Shown here: positions 8,896-16,151 of the stretch, piece by piece
Position numbering within the stretch: position 1 is the stretch's first letter
Layout: every line of letters starts with the position of its first letter
Assembly (NCBI RefSeq): GCF_051195255.1
Contig: NZ_JBNJLK010000008.1
Coordinates: 1-64,000 of the forward strand
Reading direction: 5' to 3'
From: Falsirhodobacter sp051195255
GTDB lineage: Bacteria > Pseudomonadota > Alphaproteobacteria > Rhodobacterales > Rhodobacteraceae
DNA: 64,000 nt
The notes under the pieces: generated by a model
The model's database searches: none
Seen by the model: the letters and a program-made list of their open reading frames with translations, nothing else
What the model was told of the DNA's origin: nothing
Position numbers and translations under genes: made by a program

Positions 8896-10380
8896 GTGCC
8901 GTCCAACGTCATGTCCAATCCACGCAATCGCAAGGTTCTCCGCTCTGCGCTGGCGCTGTCCGTCGCCGGTTCCCTGGCCTTCGGCTCGCTGCCGCTGACC
9001 GCGCTGCCTGTCGCCGCCCAAGATGCCCCGGCCAGTTTTGCCGATCTTGCGCAGAAGATCAGCCCCTCGGTCGTGAACATCACCACCACGACGACGATCG
9101 CGTCCAACACCGACGAACAGCAGCCGATCTTCCCGCCCGGATCGCCGTTCGAGGATCTGTTCCGCGACTTCATGGACCCCCGCGGCCAGCAGCCCCAGCA
9201 CCCGCAGCGGTCCGAGGCGCTGGGCTCCGGCTTCATCATCTCGGAAGATGGCTACATCGTGACGAACAACCACGTCATCGAAAACGCCGACGACATCCAG
9301 ATCGAGACGTTCACCGGCAAGACCCTCAAGGCCAAGCTGATCGGCACCGACAAGAGCACGGACATCGCGCTTCTGAAGGTCGAAAGCCCCGAGCCGCTGC
9401 CTTTCGTGCCCTTCGGCGACAGCGACCACATGCGCGTGGGCGACTGGGTTCTGGCCATGGGCAACCCGCTGGGGCAGGGCTTCTCGGCCTCCTCGGGGAT
9501 CGTGTCGGCGCGCAACCGGGCGCTGTCGGGCACCTATGACGACTATATCCAGACCGACGCCGCCATCAACCGCGGCAACTCGGGCGGGCCGCTGTTCAAC
9601 ATGGACGGCCAGGTGATCGGCGTGAACACCGCGATCCTGTCGCCCAATGGAGGGTCGATCGGGATCGGCTTCTCCATGGCGTCGAACGTGGTGCAGAAGG
9701 TCGTGGACCAGCTGCGCGAGTTCGGCGAAACCCGCCGCGGCTGGCTGGGCGTGCAGATCCAGGACGTGACCCCCGACGTGGCCGAGGCGATCGGCCTGCA
9801 GGACGCGCAGGGCGCCCTGATCACCGACGTGCCGGAAGGTCCCGCACGCGACGCCGGCATTCAGTCGGGCGACGTCGTGACCTCGTTCGCGGGGCAGGAG
9901 GTGAAGGACACCCGCGACCTCGTGAACCGCGTGGCGGACGCGCCCATCGGCCAGTCCGTGCCGCTGACGGTCCTGCGCGACGGCAACACCCAGACGCTGA
10001 GCGTGACGTTGGGGCGGCGCGAGGAAGCCCAGACCGCCGAAGATGGTGGCGATGATGCCCCCGGCCAGTCGCAAAGCAACGGCGAGATGCTGGGGCTGAG
10101 CGTGACGCCGCTGAACCCGCAGGTCGCGCAGGAACTGGGGCTGGAGGCGGGGACCGAAGGTCTGGCCATCACCGGCGTGGACGAGATGTCGGACGCCTTC
10201 ACCAAGGGCGTGCGCGCGGGCGACGTGATCACCGAAGCCAATCAGGAGCCGGTAACCAACATCCAGGCGCTGGAACAGCAGATCAAGTCCGCGACCGAGG
10301 CGGGCCGCAAGTCGGTCCTGCTGCTGATCCGCCGCGAAGGCCAGCCGCGCTTCGTCGCCCTGCCGGTCAGCCCTTCCTGA
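8896..10380 (+). CDS. Periplasmic serine endoprotease of the DegP/Do family
   Basis: HtrA-type envelope protease and chaperone, about 494 aa. The N terminus has a basic stretch (MSNPRNRKVLR), a hydrophobic signal core and a likely cleavage near PVAAQD. The trypsin-like triad is His in TNNHVIENADD, Asp in TDIALLKVE and Ser in NRGNSGGPLFN. Two PDZ domains follow, the first from about RRGWLGVQIQD. I chose the GTG at 8896 because AAAGGA lies 7 nt upstream; the ATG at 8911 is possible but has poor spacing. It lies just after hflKC, so envelope and membrane quality-control genes are grouped. Its end overlaps the convergent lipoprotein gene by 14 nt. Confidence 0.94.
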   Translation: MPSNVMSNPRNRKVLRSALALSVAGSLAFGSLPLTALPVAAQDAPASFADLAQKISPSVVNITTTTTIASNTDEQQPIFPPGSPFEDLFRDFMDPRGQQPQHPQRSEALGSGFIISEDGYIVTNNHVIENADDIQIETFTGKTLKAKLIGTDKSTDIALLKVESPEPLPFVPFGDSDHMRVGDWVLAMGNPLGQGFSASSGIVSARNRALSGTYDDYIQTDAAINRGNSGGPLFNMDGQVIGVNTAILSPNGGSIGIGFSMASNVVQKVVDQLREFGETRRGWLGVQIQDVTPDVAEAIGLQDAQGALITDVPEGPARDAGIQSGDVVTSFAGQEVKDTRDLVNRVADAPIGQSVPLTVLRDGNTQTLSVTLGRREEAQTAEDGGDDAPGQSQSNGEMLGLSVTPLNPQVAQELGLEAGTEGLAITGVDEMSDAFTKGVRAGDVITEANQEPVTNIQALEQQIKSATEAGRKSVLLLIRREGQPRFVALPVSPS

Positions 10381-10741
10381 CGGCCGCGCTTTCAACGATC
10401 CCCAGCGCCTCGGCCGCAGGCCAGGTCAGCCGGGGGTCGTCCCGCCCGAACAGGGCCTGATACTTCCGGACGGCCTCCTGCGTGGCGGGGCCGTTCTTTC
10501 CGTTTGCGGGGCCGGTGTACAGGTTCCGTGCCGCCAAGGCGCGCTGCAGCTCCGTCACGCGGGCGGGGGTCAGGTCCGCGTCGCACAGGATGCGTATTCG
10601 GGCCTTGGCGGGACCGTCGAAGCACTGGCCCGCAGGCTCCTCGAGGCGCGCCGCGCCGGTCAGCACCGGGTTCTGCGGTTGCGGCACGTGGGGATAGCTG
10701 GAACAACCGGCCAGCAGCAGGACAAGGGCAAGGCGGATCAT
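10367..10741 (-). CDS. Small lipoprotein with a peptidoglycan-binding-like domain
   Basis: 124 aa. The N terminus has a short signal peptide ending in the lipobox LLAGC, so it should be lipidated and envelope-anchored. Residues about 65-115 (LQRALAARNLYTG, then GPATQEAVRKYQALFG) resemble the three-helix peptidoglycan-binding domain PG_binding_1. One further pair of cysteines (QCFDGP and ILCDAD) may form a disulfide. The ATG at 10741 has GAGGAG upstream. It is convergent with and overlaps the DegP-family gene. The exact role is unknown. Confidence 0.75.
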   Translation of the reverse strand: MIRLALVLLLAGCSSYPHVPQPQNPVLTGAARLEEPAGQCFDGPAKARIRILCDADLTPARVTELQRALAARNLYTGPANGKNGPATQEAVRKYQALFGRDDPRLTWPAAEALGIVESAAVRKG

Positions 10742-10852
10742 CACGTTCTCCTCTTTTTCGCCGTTCTGCCGCAAAGGGCGCGTCGGGGGAAGCTGGCATC
10801 CCTTCAGGGTTTCGCCTATGTCACCCGCAGGCAATCACCCCCCGAGGATCCC

Positions 10853-11176
10853 ATGGCGAAGATCACCTATATCGAACATGACGGCACCGAACATGTGGTG
10901 GACGTGAAACCCGGACTGACCGTGATGGAAGGCGCCCGCGACAACGGCGTGCGGGGGATCGAGGCGGATTGCGGCGGCGCCTGCGCCTGTTCCACCTGCC
11001 ACGTCTATGTGGATGCCGCGTGGGTGGACCGGCTTCCCGCGAAAGGTGACATGGAGGAGGACATGCTGGACTTCGCCTGGCAGCCCGATCCCGCGACCTC
11101 GCGGCTGACCTGCCAGATCAAGGTGACCGAGGCGATGGATGGCCTGGTCGTGCGGATGCCCGAGCGCCAGATCTGA
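10853..11176 (+). CDS. Adrenodoxin-type 2Fe-2S ferredoxin
   Basis: 107 aa electron carrier of the vertebrate/adrenodoxin type. Cluster ligands are visible as CGGACACSTCHVYV (pattern C-x5-C-x2-C) plus a later Cys in RLTCQIKV. Members of this family deliver electrons to P450s or take part in Fe-S cluster assembly (Isc Fdx). No isc genes or P450 are nearby, so the partner is undetermined. The start at 10853 follows GAGGATCCC. The gene is followed by an unusual 12-bp hairpin. Confidence 0.9.
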   Translation: MAKITYIEHDGTEHVVDVKPGLTVMEGARDNGVRGIEADCGGACACSTCHVYVDAAWVDRLPAKGDMEEDMLDFAWQPDPATSRLTCQIKVTEAMDGLVVRMPERQI

Positions 11177-11215
11177 GGCGAAACGGCGTTGCCCGTACCC
11201 TGACCGGGTGCTACA

Positions 11216-11248
11216 GGCTGACCTGCGACAAAACCGCGCAGGTCAGCC
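11216..11248 (+). promoter_or_regulatory. 12-bp perfect hairpin between fdx and phaR
   Basis: GGCTGACCTGCG (11216-11227) and CGCAGGTCAGCC (11237-11248) are exact reverse complements with the 9-nt loop ACAAAACCG. No U-run follows, so it is not a classical intrinsic terminator. It may stabilise the fdx mRNA end, end transcription weakly, or be a protein-binding dyad upstream of phaR. Confidence 0.6.
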
Positions 11249-11369
11249 AGGGAGCCCGCCAATGGGCCGAGCCTTCGATCCCGACATCCTTCCCCACGCC
11301 ACGGGCGGCGCTTTCTTTTCTGCCCGCATCCCCCTAGGGTCGGCGAAATCTCGGGGGAGAGGGGAGTGC

Positions 11370-11786
11370 ATGGACCGTGACAAGCCGCTGCTGATCAAGC
11401 GCTATGCCAGTCGTCGTCTCTACAACACCGAAACCAGCGATTACGTCACGCTGGAGGATCTGGCCCGCGTGATCCAGGGCGGGCGCGACGTGTCCGTGAT
11501 CGACCTGAAGACCGGCGATGACGTGACGCGGCAATACCTTCTTCAGATCATCGCGGAGCATGAGGCCAAGGGCAAGAACGTCCTGCCGCTGGGCCTGCTG
11601 ACCGACCTGATCCGCAGCTATTCCAGCGAAGCGGAGTCGGTCATTCCGCAATTCCTCGCCGCCACCTTCCAGCCCGAACCGCAGCGACCGGCCGACCCGC
11701 GGGGCTGGGAAGGCCGGCCCACCAAGGACCTGGCCGAAATCCGGCAGCAACTGGCCGATCTTCAGGACAAGCTGTCGCGGCTTTAA
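11370..11786 (+). CDS. phaR: Polyhydroxyalkanoate synthesis repressor PhaR
   Basis: DNA-binding repressor that senses polyhydroxyalkanoate and controls phasin and PHA genes. 138 aa, on the short side for alphaproteobacterial PhaR. The N-terminal PHB accumulation domain is clear: LLIKRYASRRLYNTETSDYVT followed by LEDLARVIQ. The next segment, VIDLKTGDDVTRQYLLQII, is also conserved. The C terminus is a short Gln/Leu-rich helix (EIRQQLADLQDKL). The ATG at 11370 follows GGGAGAGGGGAG; a frame-consistent ATG at 11262 would add 36 residues without family similarity. PHA synthase genes are not in this window. Confidence 0.9.
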   Translation: MDRDKPLLIKRYASRRLYNTETSDYVTLEDLARVIQGGRDVSVIDLKTGDDVTRQYLLQIIAEHEAKGKNVLPLGLLTDLIRSYSSEAESVIPQFLAATFQPEPQRPADPRGWEGRPTKDLAEIRQQLADLQDKLSRL

Positions 11787-11926
11787 CGCAGGCGCAGCAC
11801 CGCCGCCGCGATCAGGGCGACGACGGCCAGCGCGCCCAGCGTGCCGCTGGCCGTGGCCAGCGCCACGGTGCCGGCCGCCGCCGCGATCACGACCGCCAGA
11901 AGTGTCAGGAAACGGGGTAGGGGCAT
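11783..11926 (-). CDS. 47-aa two-helix membrane protein
   Basis: A short frame (MPLPRFLTLLAVVIAAA start, VLRLR end) encodes two hydrophobic helices separated by a Gly/Ser turn, with basic residues at the C terminus. AAAGGAA lies about 10 nt before the ATG. Its stop overlaps the phaR stop (convergent). Its upstream region contains the GTTC-N7-GTTC box that also faces the radical-SAM gene, so it could be LexA-controlled. I recognise no family; coding status is plausible but unproven. Confidence 0.5.
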   Translation of the reverse strand: MPLPRFLTLLAVVIAAAAGTVALATASGTLGALAVVALIAAAVLRLR

Positions 11927-11935
11927 CTGGTAAAT

Positions 11936-11950
11936 GTTCCTTTAATGTTC
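11936..11950. promoter_or_regulatory. LexA-type SOS box
   Basis: GTTC at 11936-11939 and GTTC at 11947-11950 are separated by exactly 7 nt (CTTTAAT). GTTC-N7-GTTC is the established LexA operator of Rhodobacter and other alphaproteobacteria. It lies between the divergent 47-aa gene and the radical-SAM gene, 12 nt before the latter's ATG at 11963, a position that would block transcription of either gene. Confidence 0.7.
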
Positions 11951-11962
11951 TATTATCCCGTC

Positions 11963-13051
11963 ATGGGACCGCAGGATGACACGCTTCGCCCCCATCAAAG
12001 GGCACGGGCCCGTGGCGCGGTCAGCAACGCCACCGGGCGATATGAAACGGCCACGCATTGGGCCTTTGACGACGGCTGGGACGTCCCCGAGGAGGACCGC
12101 CTGATCCGGACCGAGGTCCGCCTGGAGCGCCCCCGTTCGGCCATCACCTACAACCGGTCGCCCGATCTGCCCTTCGACCGGTCGATCAACCCTTACCGCG
12201 GATGCGAACATGGCTGCATCTATTGCTTTGCCCGCCCCACGCACGCCTATCTGAACCTGTCGCCCGGCCTTGATTTCGAAACGAAGCTGATCGCGCGGCC
12301 CGGCATCGGCAAGGTGCTGGAACAGGAGTTGCGGGCGAAATCCTACATCCCCCGCACCATCGCCCTTGGCACCAACACGGATCCATACCAGCCGATCGAG
12401 GCGGAACACGGCGTCATGCGCGAGGTGCTGGAGGTTCTGCATGATTTCCATCACCCGCTGGCCATCGTGACCAAGGGCGCGATGGTGGAACGGGACATCG
12501 ACCTGCTGGCGCCCATGGCGGCGCAAGGGCTGGCGCGGGTCGGCCTGTCGGTCACCACGCTGGACCCCACTCTTGCCCGCCGGCTGGAACCGCGCGCGGC
12601 GGCCCCGGCTCGGCGCCTGGCCGCCATCCGCAGGCTGTCCGAGGCGGGGATACCTGTCCGTGTCATGGTCGCCCCCGTCATCCCCGGCCTGACCGATCCC
12701 GAACTGGAAACGATCCTGGACGCCGCGCGGGATGCCGGAGCGGTGGCGGCCAGCTGGATCATGCTGCGCCTTCCGCTGGAAATCTCCCCCCTGTTTCAGG
12801 AATGGCTGGAGGCGCATGCCCCCGGCCGCGCCGCCAAGGTGATGGCGCGCATCCGCGAAACCCATGGCGGGCGGGACTACGATCCCGAATGGGGACGGCG
12901 CATGCGCGGGCAGGGGATCTGGTCGGACCTGATCGGCCAGCGGTTCGACAAGGCGGTCGCGCGGCTGGGGCTGCTGGTGCCGCAGCCGCCCCTGCGCACT
13001 GACCTGTTCCATCCGCCGCCGCGTGCGGGCGATCAACTGACGTTGTTCTGA
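11963..13051 (+). CDS. PA0069-type radical SAM protein (SplB-like)
   Basis: 362 aa. The radical SAM cluster motif is CEHGCIYC (C-x3-C-x2-C) within INPYRGCEHGCIYCFARPTH. The family is related to the spore photoproduct lyase SplB, which repairs UV-induced thymine dimers in Firmicutes; the activity of the proteobacterial members is not established. Residues such as LGTNTDPYQPIE and RVGLSVTTLDP follow the TIM-barrel strands. I chose the ATG at 11963 because an earlier ATG (11945) lies within the LexA box. A damage-induced role fits the operator. The 3' end overlaps the convergent zeta-subunit gene by 19 nt. Confidence 0.85.
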   Translation: MGPQDDTLRPHQRARARGAVSNATGRYETATHWAFDDGWDVPEEDRLIRTEVRLERPRSAITYNRSPDLPFDRSINPYRGCEHGCIYCFARPTHAYLNLSPGLDFETKLIARPGIGKVLEQELRAKSYIPRTIALGTNTDPYQPIEAEHGVMREVLEVLHDFHHPLAIVTKGAMVERDIDLLAPMAAQGLARVGLSVTTLDPTLARRLEPRAAAPARRLAAIRRLSEAGIPVRVMVAPVIPGLTDPELETILDAARDAGAVAASWIMLRLPLEISPLFQEWLEAHAPGRAAKVMARIRETHGGRDYDPEWGRRMRGQGIWSDLIGQRFDKAVARLGLLVPQPPLRTDLFHPPPRAGDQLTLF

Positions 13052-13356
13052 CCGGACAGCTGGGCCTTGGCCTGAACCCCCATCTCAGCCAGCTTCCTGC
13101 GGATGTCGGCTTCCGACGCATGGCCCTGAAGGTCCTCCACCAGAAGGCGCACCACATCCTCGGGCCCCGCCTCCTCGAAATCGGCGCGCATGACGGCGGC
13201 GGCATAGTCGTCGGCCTCCGTGCCCGTCTTGCCCAGCATTTCGGCGGCCCACAGGCCAAGAAGGCGGTTGCGGCGCGCCTCGATGCGAAACCGCATCTCG
13301 GTGTCCTGGGTGAACTGGGTCTCGAAGGCGCGGGCGCGGTCGGTCAGGTTGGCCAT
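13033..13356 (-). CDS. ATPase inhibitor subunit zeta (DUF1476)
   Basis: 107 aa. The sequence matches the DUF1476 family: RARAFETQFTQDTEMRFRIE, then ARRNRLLGLWAAEMLGKTG and ADIRRKLAEMG. The Paracoccus denitrificans member is the zeta subunit that inserts its N terminus into F1-ATPase and blocks ATP hydrolysis. Other family members differ in inhibitory strength, so function here is by homology. A strong AAGGAG precedes the ATG at 13356. It is divergent from purC and not near an atp operon. Confidence 0.88.
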   Translation of the reverse strand: MANLTDRARAFETQFTQDTEMRFRIEARRNRLLGLWAAEMLGKTGTEADDYAAAVMRADFEEAGPEDVVRLLVEDLQGHASEADIRRKLAEMGVQAKAQLSGQNNVS

Positions 13357-13506
13357 GATGTCACTCCTTTTCCCCCGTGAAACATGGGGGCGACGTCCCC
13401 GCACTCAAGGCGCGCCCTTGCGACGGATCGCCGCTTCCCGTATAGCGCGTGGATGGAAACGGGTGGCCTTGCGCCGCCCTGTCCGCATTTGGGTTTCGGG
13501 GTGATG

Positions 13507-14247
13507 ATGGCACGGCGCAAGAAGGTCTATGAAGGCAAGGCCAAGATCCTTTTTGAAGGCCCTGAGCCCGGCACCCTGATCCAGTATTTCAAGGATGACG
13601 CGACCGAAGGCGACGAACGCCCCGAAGGGCGCGGCGTCCTGAACAACCGCTTGTCCGAATTTTTTATGACCGGCCTGAACACGGTGGGCGTTCCCACGCA
13701 TTTCATCCGCCGGATGAACATGCGCGAACAACTGGTCCGCATGGCCGAGATGCTGCCGCTGGAGGTGATGGTCCGCAACCACGCCGCCACGGGCATTTCC
13801 GACCGTCTGGGCATCCCCGAAGGTACCGCGCTGCCGCGGCCGATCGTGGAATACTACTTCAAGGACGACAACCTGGGCTGCCCCCTGGTGGCGGAGGAGC
13901 ATATCGTCGCCTTCGGCTGGGCCAACCAGCAGGATCTGGACGATATCGTGGCGCTGGTCCTGCGCGTGAACGACTTCCTGTCGGGCGTGATGATGGGCGT
14001 GGGCGTCCGTCTGGCCGACTTCCGTCTGGAAGTGGGCCGCGTCTGGGAAGGCGACTTCATGCGCCTGATCGTCGCGGACGAGATCACGCCCGACAACTGC
14101 ACCCTGTGGGACACGCGGGGCCAGGACGCCGACGGCAACCTGCGCGAGCCGGGCCCCTTGGCCGACATGCCGACCGAACTGGCGCGCCGTCTGGGCGTTC
14201 TGCCGTCGAACGTGACGCATATGACGAAATCGACTCTCATCAACTGA
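13507..14247 (+). CDS. purC: Phosphoribosylaminoimidazole-succinocarboxamide synthase
   Basis: SAICAR synthetase, the ATP-dependent step joining CAIR and aspartate in purine synthesis. 246 aa. Signatures: KKVYEGKAKILFE (ATP-binding N terminus), VMVRNHAATGIS and LIVADEITPDNCTLWD. Three starts are clustered (GTG 13501, ATG 13504, ATG 13507); I take 13507, which gives the usual MARRKK start and the best spacing from GGGG. purS follows after 11 nt as an operon. Confidence 0.95.
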   Translation: MARRKKVYEGKAKILFEGPEPGTLIQYFKDDATEGDERPEGRGVLNNRLSEFFMTGLNTVGVPTHFIRRMNMREQLVRMAEMLPLEVMVRNHAATGISDRLGIPEGTALPRPIVEYYFKDDNLGCPLVAEEHIVAFGWANQQDLDDIVALVLRVNDFLSGVMMGVGVRLADFRLEVGRVWEGDFMRLIVADEITPDNCTLWDTRGQDADGNLREPGPLADMPTELARRLGVLPSNVTHMTKSTLIN

Positions 14248-14258
14248 AGGTGCATCCG

Positions 14259-14498
14259 ATGAAAGCCCGTGTTCACATCATGCTCAAGGACGGTGTTCTG
14301 GATCCGCAGGGCGAAGCCGTCCGCCACGCGCTGGGCACGCTGGGCTTTGCCGGCGTCGAAGGTGTCCGTCAGGGCAAGGTGATCGAGCTTGACCTGACCG
14401 CCACCGACAAGGCCGCGGCCGAGACGGAGGTGCGCCAGATGTGCGAAAAGCTGCTGGCGAACACCGTGATCGAAAAATACACGGTCGACATCGTCTGA
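14259..14498 (+). CDS. purS: Phosphoribosylformylglycinamidine synthase subunit PurS
   Basis: 79 aa structural subunit that bridges PurL and PurQ in the FGAM synthase complex. Conserved features are VHIMLKDGVLDPQGEAVRHAL at the start and NTVIEKYTVDIV at the end. The order purC-purS is conserved in alphaproteobacteria, where purQ often follows. Here a terminator follows instead, and a purQ lies near 28.2 kb. Confidence 0.95.
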   Translation: MKARVHIMLKDGVLDPQGEAVRHALGTLGFAGVEGVRQGKVIELDLTATDKAAAETEVRQMCEKLLANTVIEKYTVDIV

Positions 14499-14507
14499 TA
14501 GGGTAAG

Positions 14508-14533
14508 GCGGCGGGCGAAATCCCGCCGCTTTT
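14508..14533 (+). terminator. Rho-independent terminator of purCS
   Basis: GCGGCGGG (14508-14515), loop CGAAAT and CCCGCCGC (14522-14529) form a perfect 8-bp stem followed by TTTTCCTTTT. It ends the purC-purS transcript. Confidence 0.9.
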
Positions 14534-14599
14534 CCTTTTGGGCCTTCGGGTGTCCGGCCCTAGCTGTTAGGCATCGAGTCCTGAGAAGGAACTACGGCC

Positions 14600-14866
14600 A
14601 TGACGCAGAGCCTGCCCCCCCAACATCTGGATCCGGCCACCGCCGCCCTGATCGACAGCCACCTGAAGGCCATCGACGTCGTGCGCATCCGCGTGCTGGG
14701 GGATGACCGCTCCGCCTCCGACGCGGTAGAGGCGCATCTTCTGGCCAAGGGGCTGGGGGTGGAGGTGTCCTTGTCCGAGCACATGATCCCCCCGCCGCGC
14801 AACCGCTACGTCTTCCGCTATCAGGGGCGGACGGCCTTCCTGACCATCGCCCCCGACATCCCCTGA
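14600..14866 (+). CDS. Conserved hypothetical protein, 88 aa
   Basis: Soluble acidic protein without signal peptide or membrane segment. AAGGAACTACGGCC precedes the ATG. Visible features are an N-terminal helix (TAALIDSHLKAIDVVRIRVLG) and a C-terminal strand-rich part (PPRNRYVFRYQGRTAFLTI). The layout beta-helix-beta suggests a small alpha/beta fold. I do not recognise a family. It stands alone between the purCS terminator and a convergent gene whose stop abuts its own (TGATCA). Confidence 0.7.
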   Translation: MTQSLPPQHLDPATAALIDSHLKAIDVVRIRVLGDDRSASDAVEAHLLAKGLGVEVSLSEHMIPPPRNRYVFRYQGRTAFLTIAPDIP

Positions 14867-15349
14867 TCAGCGACGATTTCGGCGCAGCGTCCATAGGGCC
14901 AGCGCGACGATCGCGAGTTCCAGCCCGAAACTCCCGTGCAGGATGAAGTTCCAAACCCACCACGCGTGGCGGTCCGGAACCTCCATCAATCCGAAGGTCC
15001 GGTCGGAGAAGGGGGCGAGCCACGCGATCTCGGCCACGACGCTGTCCAGCACCATGTGCAGCAGCAGCGACGCCAGCGCGACACCGGCAACGACTCCGCC
15101 GTCGCGCCAGCCCGCCAGCCGCCCCAAGATCCAGAACAGCGCGGCCACGGCCACCCAGAACAGCGGCCAGTGAAACAGGAAGTCGTGGTGCAGGTTCTGC
15201 CGGTCGTTGACCAGATAGAACCACAGAAGGTCGGTGTCCGGCAGCACCGCCGCCACCAGCCCCACCCCCATCAGGCGCCGCCGCCGTTGAAGCCCGCGCG
15301 TCAGGCGGTCCGTCAGCAGGTATCCGGCCGGCAGGTGGGCGATGAACAT
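14867..15349 (-). CDS. YdjM/DUF457-type membrane-bound metal-dependent hydrolase homologue
   Basis: 160 aa integral membrane protein with about four hydrophobic helices. Histidines and acids expected for the family are visible: MFIAHLPAGYL at the N terminus, AAVLPDTDLLW, and NLHHDFLFHWPLFW. Family members are called metal-dependent hydrolases because of this pattern; physiological substrates are unknown. The ATG overlaps the stop of the upstream alpha/beta hydrolase by one base (TGATG), so the two form a coupled pair. Confidence 0.8.
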   Translation of the reverse strand: MFIAHLPAGYLLTDRLTRGLQRRRRLMGVGLVAAVLPDTDLLWFYLVNDRQNLHHDFLFHWPLFWVAVAALFWILGRLAGWRDGGVVAGVALASLLLHMVLDSVVAEIAWLAPFSDRTFGLMEVPDRHAWWVWNFILHGSFGLELAIVALALWTLRRNRR

Positions 15350-16122
15350 CAGCTGTCGAGGAAGATGCGCACCGTCGCCTCGAACTCGCGCGGCTGGTCA
15401 GCGTGCAGCCAGTGGCCCGCCTCCGGCAGCTTCACGATGCGGGCGCGGGGGAACAGGGTGCGGATGACCGGCCGGTGTTCCGGCAGGATGTAGTCGGACC
15501 GCCCGCCTGCCACGAACAGGGCCGACCCTTCGAACGGGCCTTCCGCGCCGGTCCAGCCCAGTATGTTTGGCATCTCCCGCTCCAGCACGTCGAGGTTGAT
15601 CTTCCAGCGCGGGGGATCGGCCTTCAGGTCCAGCGACTGCAGGAAGAAGGCGCGCAGGCCGGGATCGTCCTCGAACTCCGCCAAACGGCGGTCGGCCTCT
15701 CCCCGGGTCTTCAGGTCGGTCAGCTTCAGCGCCCGCATGGTGCGGATGTGCTGGCTTTGGTCATGCCCATAGGCCACAGGCGCAATGTCGGCCACCACCA
15801 GCCGCCGGATCAGGTCGGGCTGCGTCAGCGCCAGCTGCATCACCGCCTTGCCGCCCATCGAATGGCCCAGCAGATCGACCCTGCCGCCCAGCGAACCGAT
15901 CACCTCGGCGATGTCGCCCGCCATGTCGGGATAGGTGTGGCTGTCCGCGCGGAAGCTGTCGCCGTGATTGCGCTGGTCCACCGCGATCACGTCCCGCCGG
16001 TCGGCCAGGTTGCGCGCGATGGAGTTGAAGTTACGCCCCAGCCCGAACAGGCCGTGCACGATGACCAGCGGCACGGCATCGGACGGTTCGCGCGCAGGAT
16101 GGACAAGGGTGTTCAGCATCAT
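15349..16122 (-). CDS. Alpha/beta hydrolase, YbfF-like esterase
   Basis: 257 aa. Catalytic features: oxyanion motif IVHGLFGLGRNF, nucleophile elbow GHSMGGK, and catalytic His in EAGHWLHADQP. The conserved DQRNHGDS after strand 4 is typical of YbfF-type acyl esterases. The substrate is unknown. A terminator separates it from glyA upstream, while the downstream membrane gene is coupled to it. Confidence 0.88.
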   Translation of the reverse strand: MMLNTLVHPAREPSDAVPLVIVHGLFGLGRNFNSIARNLADRRDVIAVDQRNHGDSFRADSHTYPDMAGDIAEVIGSLGGRVDLLGHSMGGKAVMQLALTQPDLIRRLVVADIAPVAYGHDQSQHIRTMRALKLTDLKTRGEADRRLAEFEDDPGLRAFFLQSLDLKADPPRWKINLDVLEREMPNILGWTGAEGPFEGSALFVAGGRSDYILPEHRPVIRTLFPRARIVKLPEAGHWLHADQPREFEATVRIFLDS

Positions 16123-16123
16123 G

Positions 16124-16146
16124 AAAAAGGGGGCGCGAGGCCCCCC
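16124..16146 (-). terminator. Rho-independent terminator of glyA
   Basis: Read on the minus strand, GGGGGC, loop CTCGC and GCCCCC form a 6-bp GC stem followed by TTTTT. It lies 6 nt past the glyA stop and directly before the next gene. Confidence 0.8.
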
Positions 16147-16151
16147 ATCCC

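Noticed and set aside
11262..11369. A longer PhaR start at 11262
   Set aside because: The extra 36 residues have no similarity to PhaR, and the ATG at 11370 has a far better ribosome site and the conserved N terminus.
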